DNA of 64,000 nt from Azospirillum sp. TSH58 (GTDB taxonomy: Bacteria; Pseudomonadota; Alphaproteobacteria; Azospirillales; Azospirillaceae), in NCBI RefSeq assembly GCF_003119115.1, contig NZ_CP022367.1, forward strand, positions 979,501 through 1,043,500. Direction: 5' to 3'. Shown one piece after another: positions 58,162-64,000 of the stretch. Position numbers and translations under genes: made by a program. The notes under the pieces were generated by a model. The model had not been told where the DNA came from. It searched no databases and worked only from the letters and a program-made list of their open reading frames with translations. The stretch's first letter is position 1; every line of letters begins with the position of its first letter.

Positions 58162-58722
58162 TTACTCCACCGAGTCGGGGTCTTCGGCGTCCACCACCCG
58201 CCGGGCGATGTCGTAGGCGAAGCCGGCGCGGCCCAGCGCCGCCAGATCCTTGTCGCGGAACGCCGCGCGCTTCTCCGGCAGGCGGTAGGGGCCGAGGCGG
58301 CGGCGGCGGGCCAGCGCCAGGGCGGCGGTCAGGTTCAGGTCGCCCTCCACCTCCTCGTCCAGCGACTCCAGGGCGCGGTCGGCCTCGTCGCGGCCGATGC
58401 CCTTGGCGGACAGCTTCTCGCGGATGGCGCGGGTCGAGGTGCCGCGGCGGTGCAGGCTGGCCGCGCGCATCTCCGCGTAGGCCACGTCGTTCAGCAGGCC
58501 GCTGCGCTGGTAGCGGGCGATCAGGTCCTCGACCCAGCGCGCGCCCTCCGCCGGGTCGGTGCCGTGGGCCTGGGCGGAGCGGTCGACCTTGCGCATCAGC
58601 ACGCGCCGCAGGCTGGCCGACGAGCTGGCGAAGCGCTGGAGATAGTGCAGGGCCGCGTTCTCCAGATACTGGGCGGTGACGAGGCGCGGCGGCTTGCGGG
58701 CCGGCGGCTGGTCGCGGGTCAT
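58162..58722 (-). CDS. recX: Regulatory protein RecX
   Basis: A 186-residue protein of the RecX family, which inhibits RecA filament extension. The helical repeats are visible (TAQYLENAALHYLQRFASSS, then RVLMRKVDRSAQ; SGLLNDVAYAEMRAASLHRR; AKGIGRDEADRALESL). No recA is adjacent in this window. The start at 58722 gives the family's typical N-terminus. It overlaps nothing and is divergent from the ABC-2 permease gene, with 80 bases between the starts. Confidence 0.88.
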   Translation of the reverse strand: MTRDQPPARKPPRLVTAQYLENAALHYLQRFASSSASLRRVLMRKVDRSAQAHGTDPAEGARWVEDLIARYQRSGLLNDVAYAEMRAASLHRRGTSTRAIREKLSAKGIGRDEADRALESLDEEVEGDLNLTAALALARRRRLGPYRLPEKRAAFRDKDLAALGRAGFAYDIARRVVDAEDPDSVE

Positions 58723-58802
58723 GGCTGTCTCCCGTCCGGGGGCGGTTGCCGGAACGGGCGGCGCGCCCTAAAGTCCGGTCCAATCCTGTGAATCGTGGTG
58801 CG

Positions 58803-59606
58803 ATGACTCATCCTCTCCCTCCCATGCCTCGCCAGGTCGGCGCCGTCAACTGGGTCGGCCTGTGGACCCTCTACGCGCGCGAGGTGCGCCGGTTCCTGAA
58901 GGTGCACCAGCAGACCGTCTGGGCGCCCGTGGTCACCACCCTGCTGTTCTACGCCGTCTTCGCGCTGGCGCTGGGCGGTGCGGTGCGGATGATCGGGACG
59001 GTGCCCTATCTGGAGTTCCTGGCGCCCGGCCTGATCATGATGGCGATGGCCCAGAACGCCTTCGCCAACACCTCCTCCTCCGTGGTGATCGCGAAGGTCC
59101 AGGGCAACATCGTCGACATCCTGATGCCGCCGATGGCCCCGCTGGAGCTGGTCTTCGGCTTCGTCATGGGCGGGGTGACGCGCGGCCTGCTGGTCGGACT
59201 GGTCACCGGTCTGGCGATCTGGGCCTTCGTCCCGGTGCGCATCGCCCATCCGGAGTTCGTGATCTTCCACGCCCTGATGGCCTCCATGCTGCTGTCGCTG
59301 CTCGGGCTGGTCGGCGGCATCTGGTCGGAGAAGTTCGACAACATCGCGGCGGTGACCAACTTCGTGGTGACGCCGCTGTCCTTCCTGTCGGGCACCTTCT
59401 ATTCGGTGGAGACGCTGCCGCCGGTCTTCTGGTGGATCGCCCATTTCGACCCGTTCTTCTACATGATCGACGGCTTCCGCTACGGCTTCATCGGGCGGTC
59501 GGACGGTACGCTGGGGATCGGGATTCTCGTCATGCTGGCCGTCAACGGCGCCCTGTGGTGGCTGGCCTGGCGCATGCTGAAGACGGGCTACAAGCTGAAG
59601 GCGTAA
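58803..59606 (+). CDS. ABC-2 type transporter permease
   Basis: A 267-residue membrane protein with six membrane helices of the ABC-2 (YadH-like) type. The region LYAREVRRFLKVHQQTVWAP is the typical cytoplasmic start, and GTFYSVETLPPVFWWIAHFDPFFYMIDGFRYGFIG is the conserved C-terminal motif region (cut short here for clarity: VETLPP and FRYGFIG). No ATPase gene is adjacent, so the partner is elsewhere or was lost. Substrate is unknown. The ATG at 58803 was used; an upstream ATG at 58746 is unlikely. Confidence 0.87.
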   Translation: MTHPLPPMPRQVGAVNWVGLWTLYAREVRRFLKVHQQTVWAPVVTTLLFYAVFALALGGAVRMIGTVPYLEFLAPGLIMMAMAQNAFANTSSSVVIAKVQGNIVDILMPPMAPLELVFGFVMGGVTRGLLVGLVTGLAIWAFVPVRIAHPEFVIFHALMASMLLSLLGLVGGIWSEKFDNIAAVTNFVVTPLSFLSGTFYSVETLPPVFWWIAHFDPFFYMIDGFRYGFIGRSDGTLGIGILVMLAVNGALWWLAWRMLKTGYKLKA

Positions 59607-59653
59607 ATCCGCGCGAATCCGGTCGAATCCGGCCGGTCGGCGTAGCCAATCCG

Positions 59654-59681
59654 TTGACAGGCCGAAGTGACATCTTGATAT
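59654..59681 (+). promoter_or_regulatory. Candidate sigma-70 promoter of argD
   Basis: TTGACA at 59654-59659 and TGATAT at 59676-59681, spacer 16 bases. Transcription would start near 59688, so the hairpin at 59691 would be at the very 5' end of the message. Spacing and -10 match are moderate. Confidence 0.5.
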
Positions 59682-59690
59682 TCGACGGTT

Positions 59691-59716
59691 CCCGGCGGGC
59701 GAGGGTGTCCGCCGGG
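59691..59716 (+). other. Leader hairpin upstream of argD
   Basis: CCCGGCGG at 59691-59698 pairs with CCGCCGGG at 59709-59716, followed by CTTTCCT. It could be the terminator of the ABC-2 gene (stop at 59606) or a structured argD leader; the two cannot be separated by inspection. Confidence 0.5.
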
Positions 59717-59741
59717 CTTTCCTCATTCGGAGGTTTTCGCT

Positions 59742-60911
59742 GTGATTCCGGTCGTCATGCCCACATATGCCCGCGCCGACATCGTGTTCGAGCGCGGCGA
59801 AGGTCCGTATCTGTACGCGACCGACGGGCGACGATTCCTCGACTTCGCCGCCGGTGTGGCGGTGAACGTCCTCGGCCACGCGAATCCCTATCTGGTCGAG
59901 GCGCTGACCGCCCAGGCCCACAAGCTCTGGCACACCTCCAACCTGTTCCGGGTCGCCGGGCAGGAGAGCCTTGCCAAGCGGCTGACCGAGGCCACCTTCG
60001 CCGACACCGTGTTCTTCACGAACTCGGGCGCCGAGGCGTGGGAGTGCGGCGCCAAGCTGATCCGCAAATACCATTACGAGAAGGGCGACAAGGCCCGCAC
60101 CCGCATCATCACCTTCGAGCAGGCCTTCCACGGCCGCACGCTGGCCGCGGTGTCGGCGGCGCAGCAGGAGAAGCTGATCAAGGGCTTCGGCCCGCTGCTC
60201 GACGGCTTCGACCTCGTGCCCTTCGGCGATCTGGAGGCGGTGCGCGCCGCCATCACCGATCGGACCGCCGCCATCTGCCTGGAGCCGATCCAGGGCGAGG
60301 GCGGCATCCGCGCCGGCTCGGTGGAGTTCCTGCGCGGGCTGCGCGAGCTGTGCGACCAGCACGGGCTGCTGCTGTTCCTGGACGAGATCCAGTGCGGCAT
60401 GGGCCGCACCGGCAAGCTGTTCGCCCATGAATGGGCCGGCATCACGCCGGACGTCATGGCGGTGGCCAAGGGCATCGGCGGCGGCTTCCCGCTGGGCGCC
60501 TGCCTCGCGACGGAAAAGGCGGCGTCGGGCATGACCGCCGGCACCCACGGCTCGACCTACGGCGGCAACCCGCTGGCCACCGCGGTCGGCAACGCCGTCC
60601 TGGACAAGGTGCTGGAGCCCGGCTTCCTCGACCATGTGCAGCGCATCGGCGGCCTGCTCCAGGAGCGTCTGGCCGGGCTGGTGGCCGGGAACCCGTCGGT
60701 CTTCAAGGGCGTGCGCGGCCAGGGGCTGATGCTCGGCCTCGTCTGCGGCCCGGCGGTCGGCGACGTGGTGGCGGCATTGCGCGCCAACGGCCTGCTGTCC
60801 GTTCCGGCGGGCGACAACGTGGTCCGGCTGCTGCCGCCGCTCAACATCGGCGAAGCCGAGGTGGAGGAGGCCGTGGCCATCCTCGCCAAGACCGCCAAGG
60901 AGCTGGTGTGA
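59742..60911 (+). CDS. argD: Acetylornithine aminotransferase ArgD
   Basis: A 389-residue PLP enzyme that transaminates N-acetylglutamate semialdehyde in arginine synthesis (and can act in lysine synthesis). The PLP lysine is in VAKGIGGGFPLG, and the family motifs FTNSGAEAWE and LFLDEIQCGMGRTG are present. The start is GTG at 59742, preceded by an AGGTTT-type weak site. Its stop overlaps the argF ATG (TGATG), so argD and argF are coupled. Confidence 0.97.
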   Translation: MIPVVMPTYARADIVFERGEGPYLYATDGRRFLDFAAGVAVNVLGHANPYLVEALTAQAHKLWHTSNLFRVAGQESLAKRLTEATFADTVFFTNSGAEAWECGAKLIRKYHYEKGDKARTRIITFEQAFHGRTLAAVSAAQQEKLIKGFGPLLDGFDLVPFGDLEAVRAAITDRTAAICLEPIQGEGGIRAGSVEFLRGLRELCDQHGLLLFLDEIQCGMGRTGKLFAHEWAGITPDVMAVAKGIGGGFPLGACLATEKAASGMTAGTHGSTYGGNPLATAVGNAVLDKVLEPGFLDHVQRIGGLLQERLAGLVAGNPSVFKGVRGQGLMLGLVCGPAVGDVVAALRANGLLSVPAGDNVVRLLPPLNIGEAEVEEAVAILAKTAKELV

Positions 60912-61825
60912 TGTCCGCCGTTCGTCATTTCCTCGACATCGACCGGCTGGACAAGGCGACCCTGCGCCAGATCCTCGCCATGGCCGCGACCATCAAGAAG
61001 GACATCCCGGCCTACCGCTCGCTGTTCGCGGGCCGCACGCTGGCGATGATCTTCGAGAAGCCGTCGACCCGCACCCGCGTCTCCTTCGAGGTGGGCATGC
61101 GCCAGCTCGGCGGCGACGTGGTGGTGCTGAAGCCCGACGACATGCAGCTCGGCCGCGGCGAGACCATCGGCGACACCGCCCGCGTCCTGTCCCGCTACGT
61201 GGACGCGGTGATGGTCCGCACCATGGGCGAGGAGCGCGTGCACGAGCTGGCCGAGTTCGCCTCCGTGCCGATCATCAACGGCCTGACCGACCAGTCGCAC
61301 CCCTGCCAGATCATGGCCGACGTGATGACCTTCGAGGAGCATCGCGGCCCCATCGAAGGGCGCACGGTGGCCTGGATCGGCGACGTGAACAACGTGGCGG
61401 TGAGCTGGGTCCATGTCGCGGTGCGCCTCGGCGTGGAGATCCGCCTCGGCTGCCCGGACATCTACGGCCCGGCGCCGGAGCTGCTGGACTGGGTGAAGCG
61501 CGAGGGCGGGCGGATCACCGTCACCACCTCGCCGGAGGAGGCCGTGCGCGGCGCCGACTGCGTGGTCACCGACGCCTGGGCCTCCATGCACAACACCGAC
61601 GTGGACGAGCGGGCGGCGATCCTGGGTCCCTATCAGGTCAACGAGGCGCTGATGGCGCTGGCCGCCCCCGATGCCCTGTTCATGCACTGCCTGCCCGCCC
61701 ACCGCGGGGAGGAGGTGACCGACGGGGTGATCGACGGCCGGCACTCGGTCGTCTGGGACGAGGCGGAAAATCGCCTGCACGCCCAGAAGGCCATACTGGC
61801 ATGGTGCCTCGGCGCCACTATTTAA
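60911..61825 (+). CDS. argF: Ornithine carbamoyltransferase ArgF
   Basis: A 304-residue enzyme that forms citrulline from ornithine and carbamoyl phosphate. The carbamoyl-phosphate site is EKPSTRTRVSFEVGM, and the second active-site motif is HCLPAHRGEEVTD. The start overlaps the argD stop. A long hairpin lies 35 bases after the stop and before hslO. Confidence 0.97.
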   Translation: MSAVRHFLDIDRLDKATLRQILAMAATIKKDIPAYRSLFAGRTLAMIFEKPSTRTRVSFEVGMRQLGGDVVVLKPDDMQLGRGETIGDTARVLSRYVDAVMVRTMGEERVHELAEFASVPIINGLTDQSHPCQIMADVMTFEEHRGPIEGRTVAWIGDVNNVAVSWVHVAVRLGVEIRLGCPDIYGPAPELLDWVKREGGRITVTTSPEEAVRGADCVVTDAWASMHNTDVDERAAILGPYQVNEALMALAAPDALFMHCLPAHRGEEVTDGVIDGRHSVVWDEAENRLHAQKAILAWCLGATI

Positions 61826-61860
61826 GAGCACTTGGGGCTAGGAGCCCTTGGAATTGGAGT

Positions 61861-61912
61861 CATGGCCCGGCGCCGCCCCCCGCGATGAGCGGGATGGCGG
61901 CGCCGGGCCATG
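61861..61912 (+). other. Long perfect hairpin between argF and hslO
   Basis: CATGGCCCGGCGCCGCC at 61861-61877 pairs perfectly with its reverse complement at 61896-61912 (17 bp), and an inner CCGC/GCGG stem adds four more pairs. No T-run follows, and the hslO start codon is 25 bases downstream, so it sits in the intercistronic leader. It could stabilise argF mRNA or control hslO. Confidence 0.7.
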
Positions 61913-61936
61913 GCCTGTCGTAACTTCGAGGACATC

Positions 61937-62884
61937 ATGGACGATCCTTCCGTCCAACCGATCGCCGACGATCTCGTTCTTCCCTTCCAGATCGAGGCGT
62001 CGCGCCTGCGCGGCCGCATGGTGAAGCTGGGCCCCGCGCTGGACGAAATCCTGACCCGCCACGCCTATCCGGAGCCGGTCGCCCGTTTCCTGGCCGAGAC
62101 GATGACGCTCGCCATGCTGCTGTCCAGCATGCTGAAGTACGACGGCATCTTCACGCTCCAGACCAAGGGCGACGGGCCGGTCCGGCTGATGGTGGCGGAC
62201 ATCACCTCGGTCGGCGACATCCGCGCCTACGCGCAGTTCGACGAGGAAGCGCTGGCCAAGGCCGGCGACGACGTGGCCATCGCCCCGGCGCCGGCCCTGC
62301 TCGGCAAGGGGCACATCGCCTTCACCGTGGACCAGGGGCCGAACACCGAGCGCTACCAGGGCATCGTCGAGCTGTACGGCAAGACGCTGGCCGACTGCGT
62401 GCAGCACTATTTCCGCCAGTCGGAGCAGATCGACACCGGCCTGACCGTGTCGGTGGACCAGGAAACCCTGCCGGACGGCAGCAAGGGCGCCTGGCGGGCC
62501 GGCGGCATCATGATCCAGCGCCTGCCGCAGGACGCCACGGAAAAGGTGCTCGGTTCCGGCGACGAGGACGCGTGGCGCCGCGCCATGGTCCTGCTGTCCA
62601 GCACCACCGGCGACGAGCTTCTCGACCCGGAGCTGCCGGCCCGCGACCTGCTGTTCCGCCTGTTCCACGAGGACGGCGTTCGGGTGTGGCAGCCCAAGGC
62701 CCTGCGCTTCGGCTGCCGCTGCTCGCGCGAGCGGGTGTCGGACATGCTGTCCCGCCTGCCGCGGGACGAGGTGCAGAGCCTGAAGATCGACGACGGGCGG
62801 GTCGAGGTGGTCTGCCAGTTCTGCTCCACCGCCTACCACTTCGACGACGCGGACCTCGACCGGGTCTACGGGACGGCGAAGTAA
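61937..62884 (+). CDS. hslO: Redox-regulated chaperone Hsp33
   Basis: A 315-residue chaperone, activated by oxidation through its zinc-binding C-terminal cysteines, here Cys260 and Cys262 (GCRCSRERV) and Cys293 and Cys296 (VCQFCSTAY). The core opens with DLVLPFQIEASRLRGRMVKLG. The ATG at 61937 was chosen; one at 61910 is possible. It follows argF, as in many alphaproteobacteria, and a strong terminator follows it. Confidence 0.96.
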   Translation: MDDPSVQPIADDLVLPFQIEASRLRGRMVKLGPALDEILTRHAYPEPVARFLAETMTLAMLLSSMLKYDGIFTLQTKGDGPVRLMVADITSVGDIRAYAQFDEEALAKAGDDVAIAPAPALLGKGHIAFTVDQGPNTERYQGIVELYGKTLADCVQHYFRQSEQIDTGLTVSVDQETLPDGSKGAWRAGGIMIQRLPQDATEKVLGSGDEDAWRRAMVLLSSTTGDELLDPELPARDLLFRLFHEDGVRVWQPKALRFGCRCSRERVSDMLSRLPRDEVQSLKIDDGRVEVVCQFCSTAYHFDDADLDRVYGTAK

Positions 62885-62916
62885 GGCGGCTCCAGGTTCC
62901 GGATGCGCTTGGGAGG

Positions 62917-62945
62917 CGGCGCGGCTATAGTGCCGCGCCGTTTTT
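62917..62945 (+). terminator. Intrinsic terminator of hslO
   Basis: CGGCGCGGC and GCCGCGCCG form a perfect 9-bp stem with a 6-base loop, followed by TTTTT (62941-62945). It lies 33 bases after the hslO stop. Confidence 0.85.
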
Positions 62946-62964
62946 CCGTCTCACCGGAGCGATC

Positions 62965-63552
62965 ATGCCCACCCGCCGTTTCGTTCTCGCCGCCGCTCTC
63001 GCCACCGTGGCCCTGACGGCCTGCCAGAGCACGCCGCCGCGTCCGGCGGCCCGGCCCATCGACTATTCCAACTTCGGCCCGATCGTGCTGAGCGCTGGCA
63101 GCGTCGACGTGGTGGACGCCCACCGTCCGGCCGGCACCGCCGTCGACCAGCGCATCCCCCTGCCGCCCGCCGAGGCGGTGCGCCGCTGGGCCAACGAGCG
63201 GCTCCAGGCCGCGGGCGGGCCGGGCCGCGTCCGCGTCACCATCCGCGAGGCCAGCATCGTCGAGGTCCAGCTTCCCAAGACCGGCGGGGTGAAGGGCTAC
63301 TTCACCAACGATCAGGCCCAGCGCTACGACGGCCGGATCGAGGTCGAGATCGGCGGCGAACTGCCCGGCGAGACGACCTTCCGCGGCATGACCAAGGCGA
63401 CGGTGACCCACTCCACCACGGTGCCGGAGAACATCTCGGTGGCCGACCGCGAGGCGACGCTCCAGGACCTCGTCCGCCGTATGATGGACGACCTGAACGC
63501 CCGGCTGGACGCGGGCATCCGCAAGGACCTGGCGCCGATGGTGCGGCGTTAG
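62965..63552 (+). CDS. Putative lipoprotein of unknown function
   Basis: A 195-residue protein with a lipoprotein signal (AAALATVALTAC, Cys20), then a short proline-rich linker (RPAARPIDYSNFGPIV) and a compact domain rich in charged strands. The sequence VRVTIREASIVEVQLPKTGG is typical of an outer-membrane or periplasmic lipoprotein. No domain is recognised. The start ATG at 62965 has a CCGGAG-type site. It converges on ahcY across repeat D. Confidence 0.8.
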   Translation: MPTRRFVLAAALATVALTACQSTPPRPAARPIDYSNFGPIVLSAGSVDVVDAHRPAGTAVDQRIPLPPAEAVRRWANERLQAAGGPGRVRVTIREASIVEVQLPKTGGVKGYFTNDQAQRYDGRIEVEIGGELPGETTFRGMTKATVTHSTTVPENISVADREATLQDLVRRMMDDLNARLDAGIRKDLAPMVRR

Positions 63553-63561
63553 GGAACTCTT

Positions 63562-63731
63562 GCCCCCTCCCTAGCCCTCCCCCGCTCTCGGCGGACCAAA
63601 AGGTCCGCCTGCCGCGTCAGCGCAAACCTCTGGTTTGCGCGAGAGCTGCGCAGGGGAGGGGACTAAATTTCCCTCTCCTGCGCAGCGGGGGAGGGAAGGG
63701 GCCCACGGCAAAGCCGTGGGAAGGGTGGGGG
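63562..63731. repeat. REP/BIME-like palindromic repeat D with nested hairpin insertions
   Basis: Recognisable repeat arms (CCCTCCCCCGCT on the left, and a later CAGCGGGGGAGGG with GGGTGGGGGC) but with two extra insertions. One (63584-63646) has a 7-bp outer stem GCTCTCG/CGAGAGC enclosing two hairpins (GGCGGACC/GGTCCGCC and GCGCAAACC/GGTTTGCGC). The other (63702-63720) is a CCCACGGC/GCCGTGGG hairpin. It lies between converging gene ends. Confidence 0.85.
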
Positions 63732-63751
63732 CAACAGCGCGCCCCAAACAC

Positions 63752-63781
63752 AAAAAGGGCCGCCCCGTGGGGCGGCCCTTT
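63752..63781 (-). terminator. Intrinsic terminator of ahcY
   Basis: AAAGGGCCGCCCC pairs with GGGGCGGCCCTTT around a very short loop; on the minus strand it ends in a five-T run, 24 bases after the ahcY stop. Confidence 0.8.
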
Positions 63782-63805
63782 CCGTTCCGATCCGTCCGGA
63801 TCCGC

Positions 63806-64000
63806 TTAGTAGCGGTAGTGGTCCGGCTTGAACGGGCCTTCGACCTTCACGCCGATGTACTCGGCCTGCTTGGCGGAGAGCGTGGTCAGCTTGGCGCCGA
63901 TCTTGTCCAGATGCAGGCGGGCGACCTTCTCGTCCAGGTGCTTCGGCAGGACGTAGACCTTGTTCTCGTAGCTGGCGGCGTTGGTCCACAGCTCGATCTG
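63806..64000 (-). CDS. ahcY: Adenosylhomocysteinase, C-terminal fragment
   Basis: The 3' end of a gene that extends beyond the window (64 residues visible, stop at 63806-63808). The sequence LPKHLDEKVARLHLDKIGAK and the ending GPFKPDHYRY are the highly conserved C-terminus of S-adenosylhomocysteine hydrolase, which binds the NAD of the partner subunit. It splits S-adenosylhomocysteine to adenosine and homocysteine. The terminator at 63752 follows. Confidence 0.95.
   Translation of the reverse strand, partial: QIELWTNAASYENKVYVLPKHLDEKVARLHLDKIGAKLTTLSAKQAEYIGVKVEGPFKPDHYRY

Overview
The window is high-GC chromosomal DNA from an alphaproteobacterium, almost certainly Azospirillum (Rhodospirillales). 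The strongest evidence is the gltD-gltB pair. From memory its products match the structurally studied Azospirillum brasilense NADPH-glutamate synthase along nearly their whole length, including a 36-residue propeptide ahead of the catalytic cysteine of GltB. Supporting evidence is the kdsD-lptC-lptA-lptB-rpoN-hpf-ptsN run, the hemA-prfA-prmC order and argD-argF-hslO. I recognise no prophage, insertion sequence, CRISPR array or rRNA. The one tRNA is tRNA-Leu(CAG).

Layout. (1) 1-4969 is an accessory operon: the end of a LuxE-like acyl-protein synthetase, a LuxC-like acyl-CoA reductase, an ATPase-permease-binding-protein ABC importer of the nitrate/sulfonate/NMT1 type, and a short-chain dehydrogenase. 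(2) 5090-9556 holds a small DUF6494 protein, a PepSY/response-regulator/histidine-kinase operon, a ChrA chromate transporter and a 56-residue protein. (3) 9704-17236, all on the minus strand, holds a GST, a GNAT acetyltransferase, gltB and gltD. (4) 17628-28396 holds uppP, an MFS transporter, an NDUFA9-like protein, tRNA-Leu, an RNase D-like exonuclease, and then the envelope/nitrogen-control run from kdsD to ptsN. (5) 28557-40872 holds ubiG, lysC, a nitronate monooxygenase, ptsP, a RodZ-like protein, ispG, hemA, prfA, a DUF559 nuclease-like gene and prmC. (6) 41160-53845 holds DUF4167, MOSC, NUDIX, clpB, hemolysin III, a phytanoyl-CoA dioxygenase-like protein, azlCD, an SH3-like lipoprotein, a chemoreceptor and an Atm1-type exporter. 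(7) 53888-64000 holds a heme oxygenase, meaB, a phasin, rpmB, an outer-membrane protein, recX, an ABC-2 permease, argD-argF-hslO, a lipoprotein and the end of ahcY.

Connections. Nitrogen and carbon control are well represented: RpoN, PtsN (EIIA-Ntr) and PtsP (EI-Ntr) occur alongside glutamate synthase and arginine biosynthesis. KdsD and LptCAB serve Kdo synthesis and LPS export. HemA, PrfA and PrmC link tetrapyrrole synthesis with translation termination.

The most unusual structure is a family of GC-rich palindromic (REP/BIME-like) elements at about 4985, 39919, 49553 and 63562. Three sit between convergent gene ends. The fourth sits in a divergent gap beside a DUF559 nuclease-like gene inserted between prfA and prmC, where the repeat also supplies the apparent ribosome-binding site of prmC. 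The copy at 63562 carries two nested hairpin insertions, one with a three-way-junction layout. All database-level identifications are from sequence reading and memory; no search was run.
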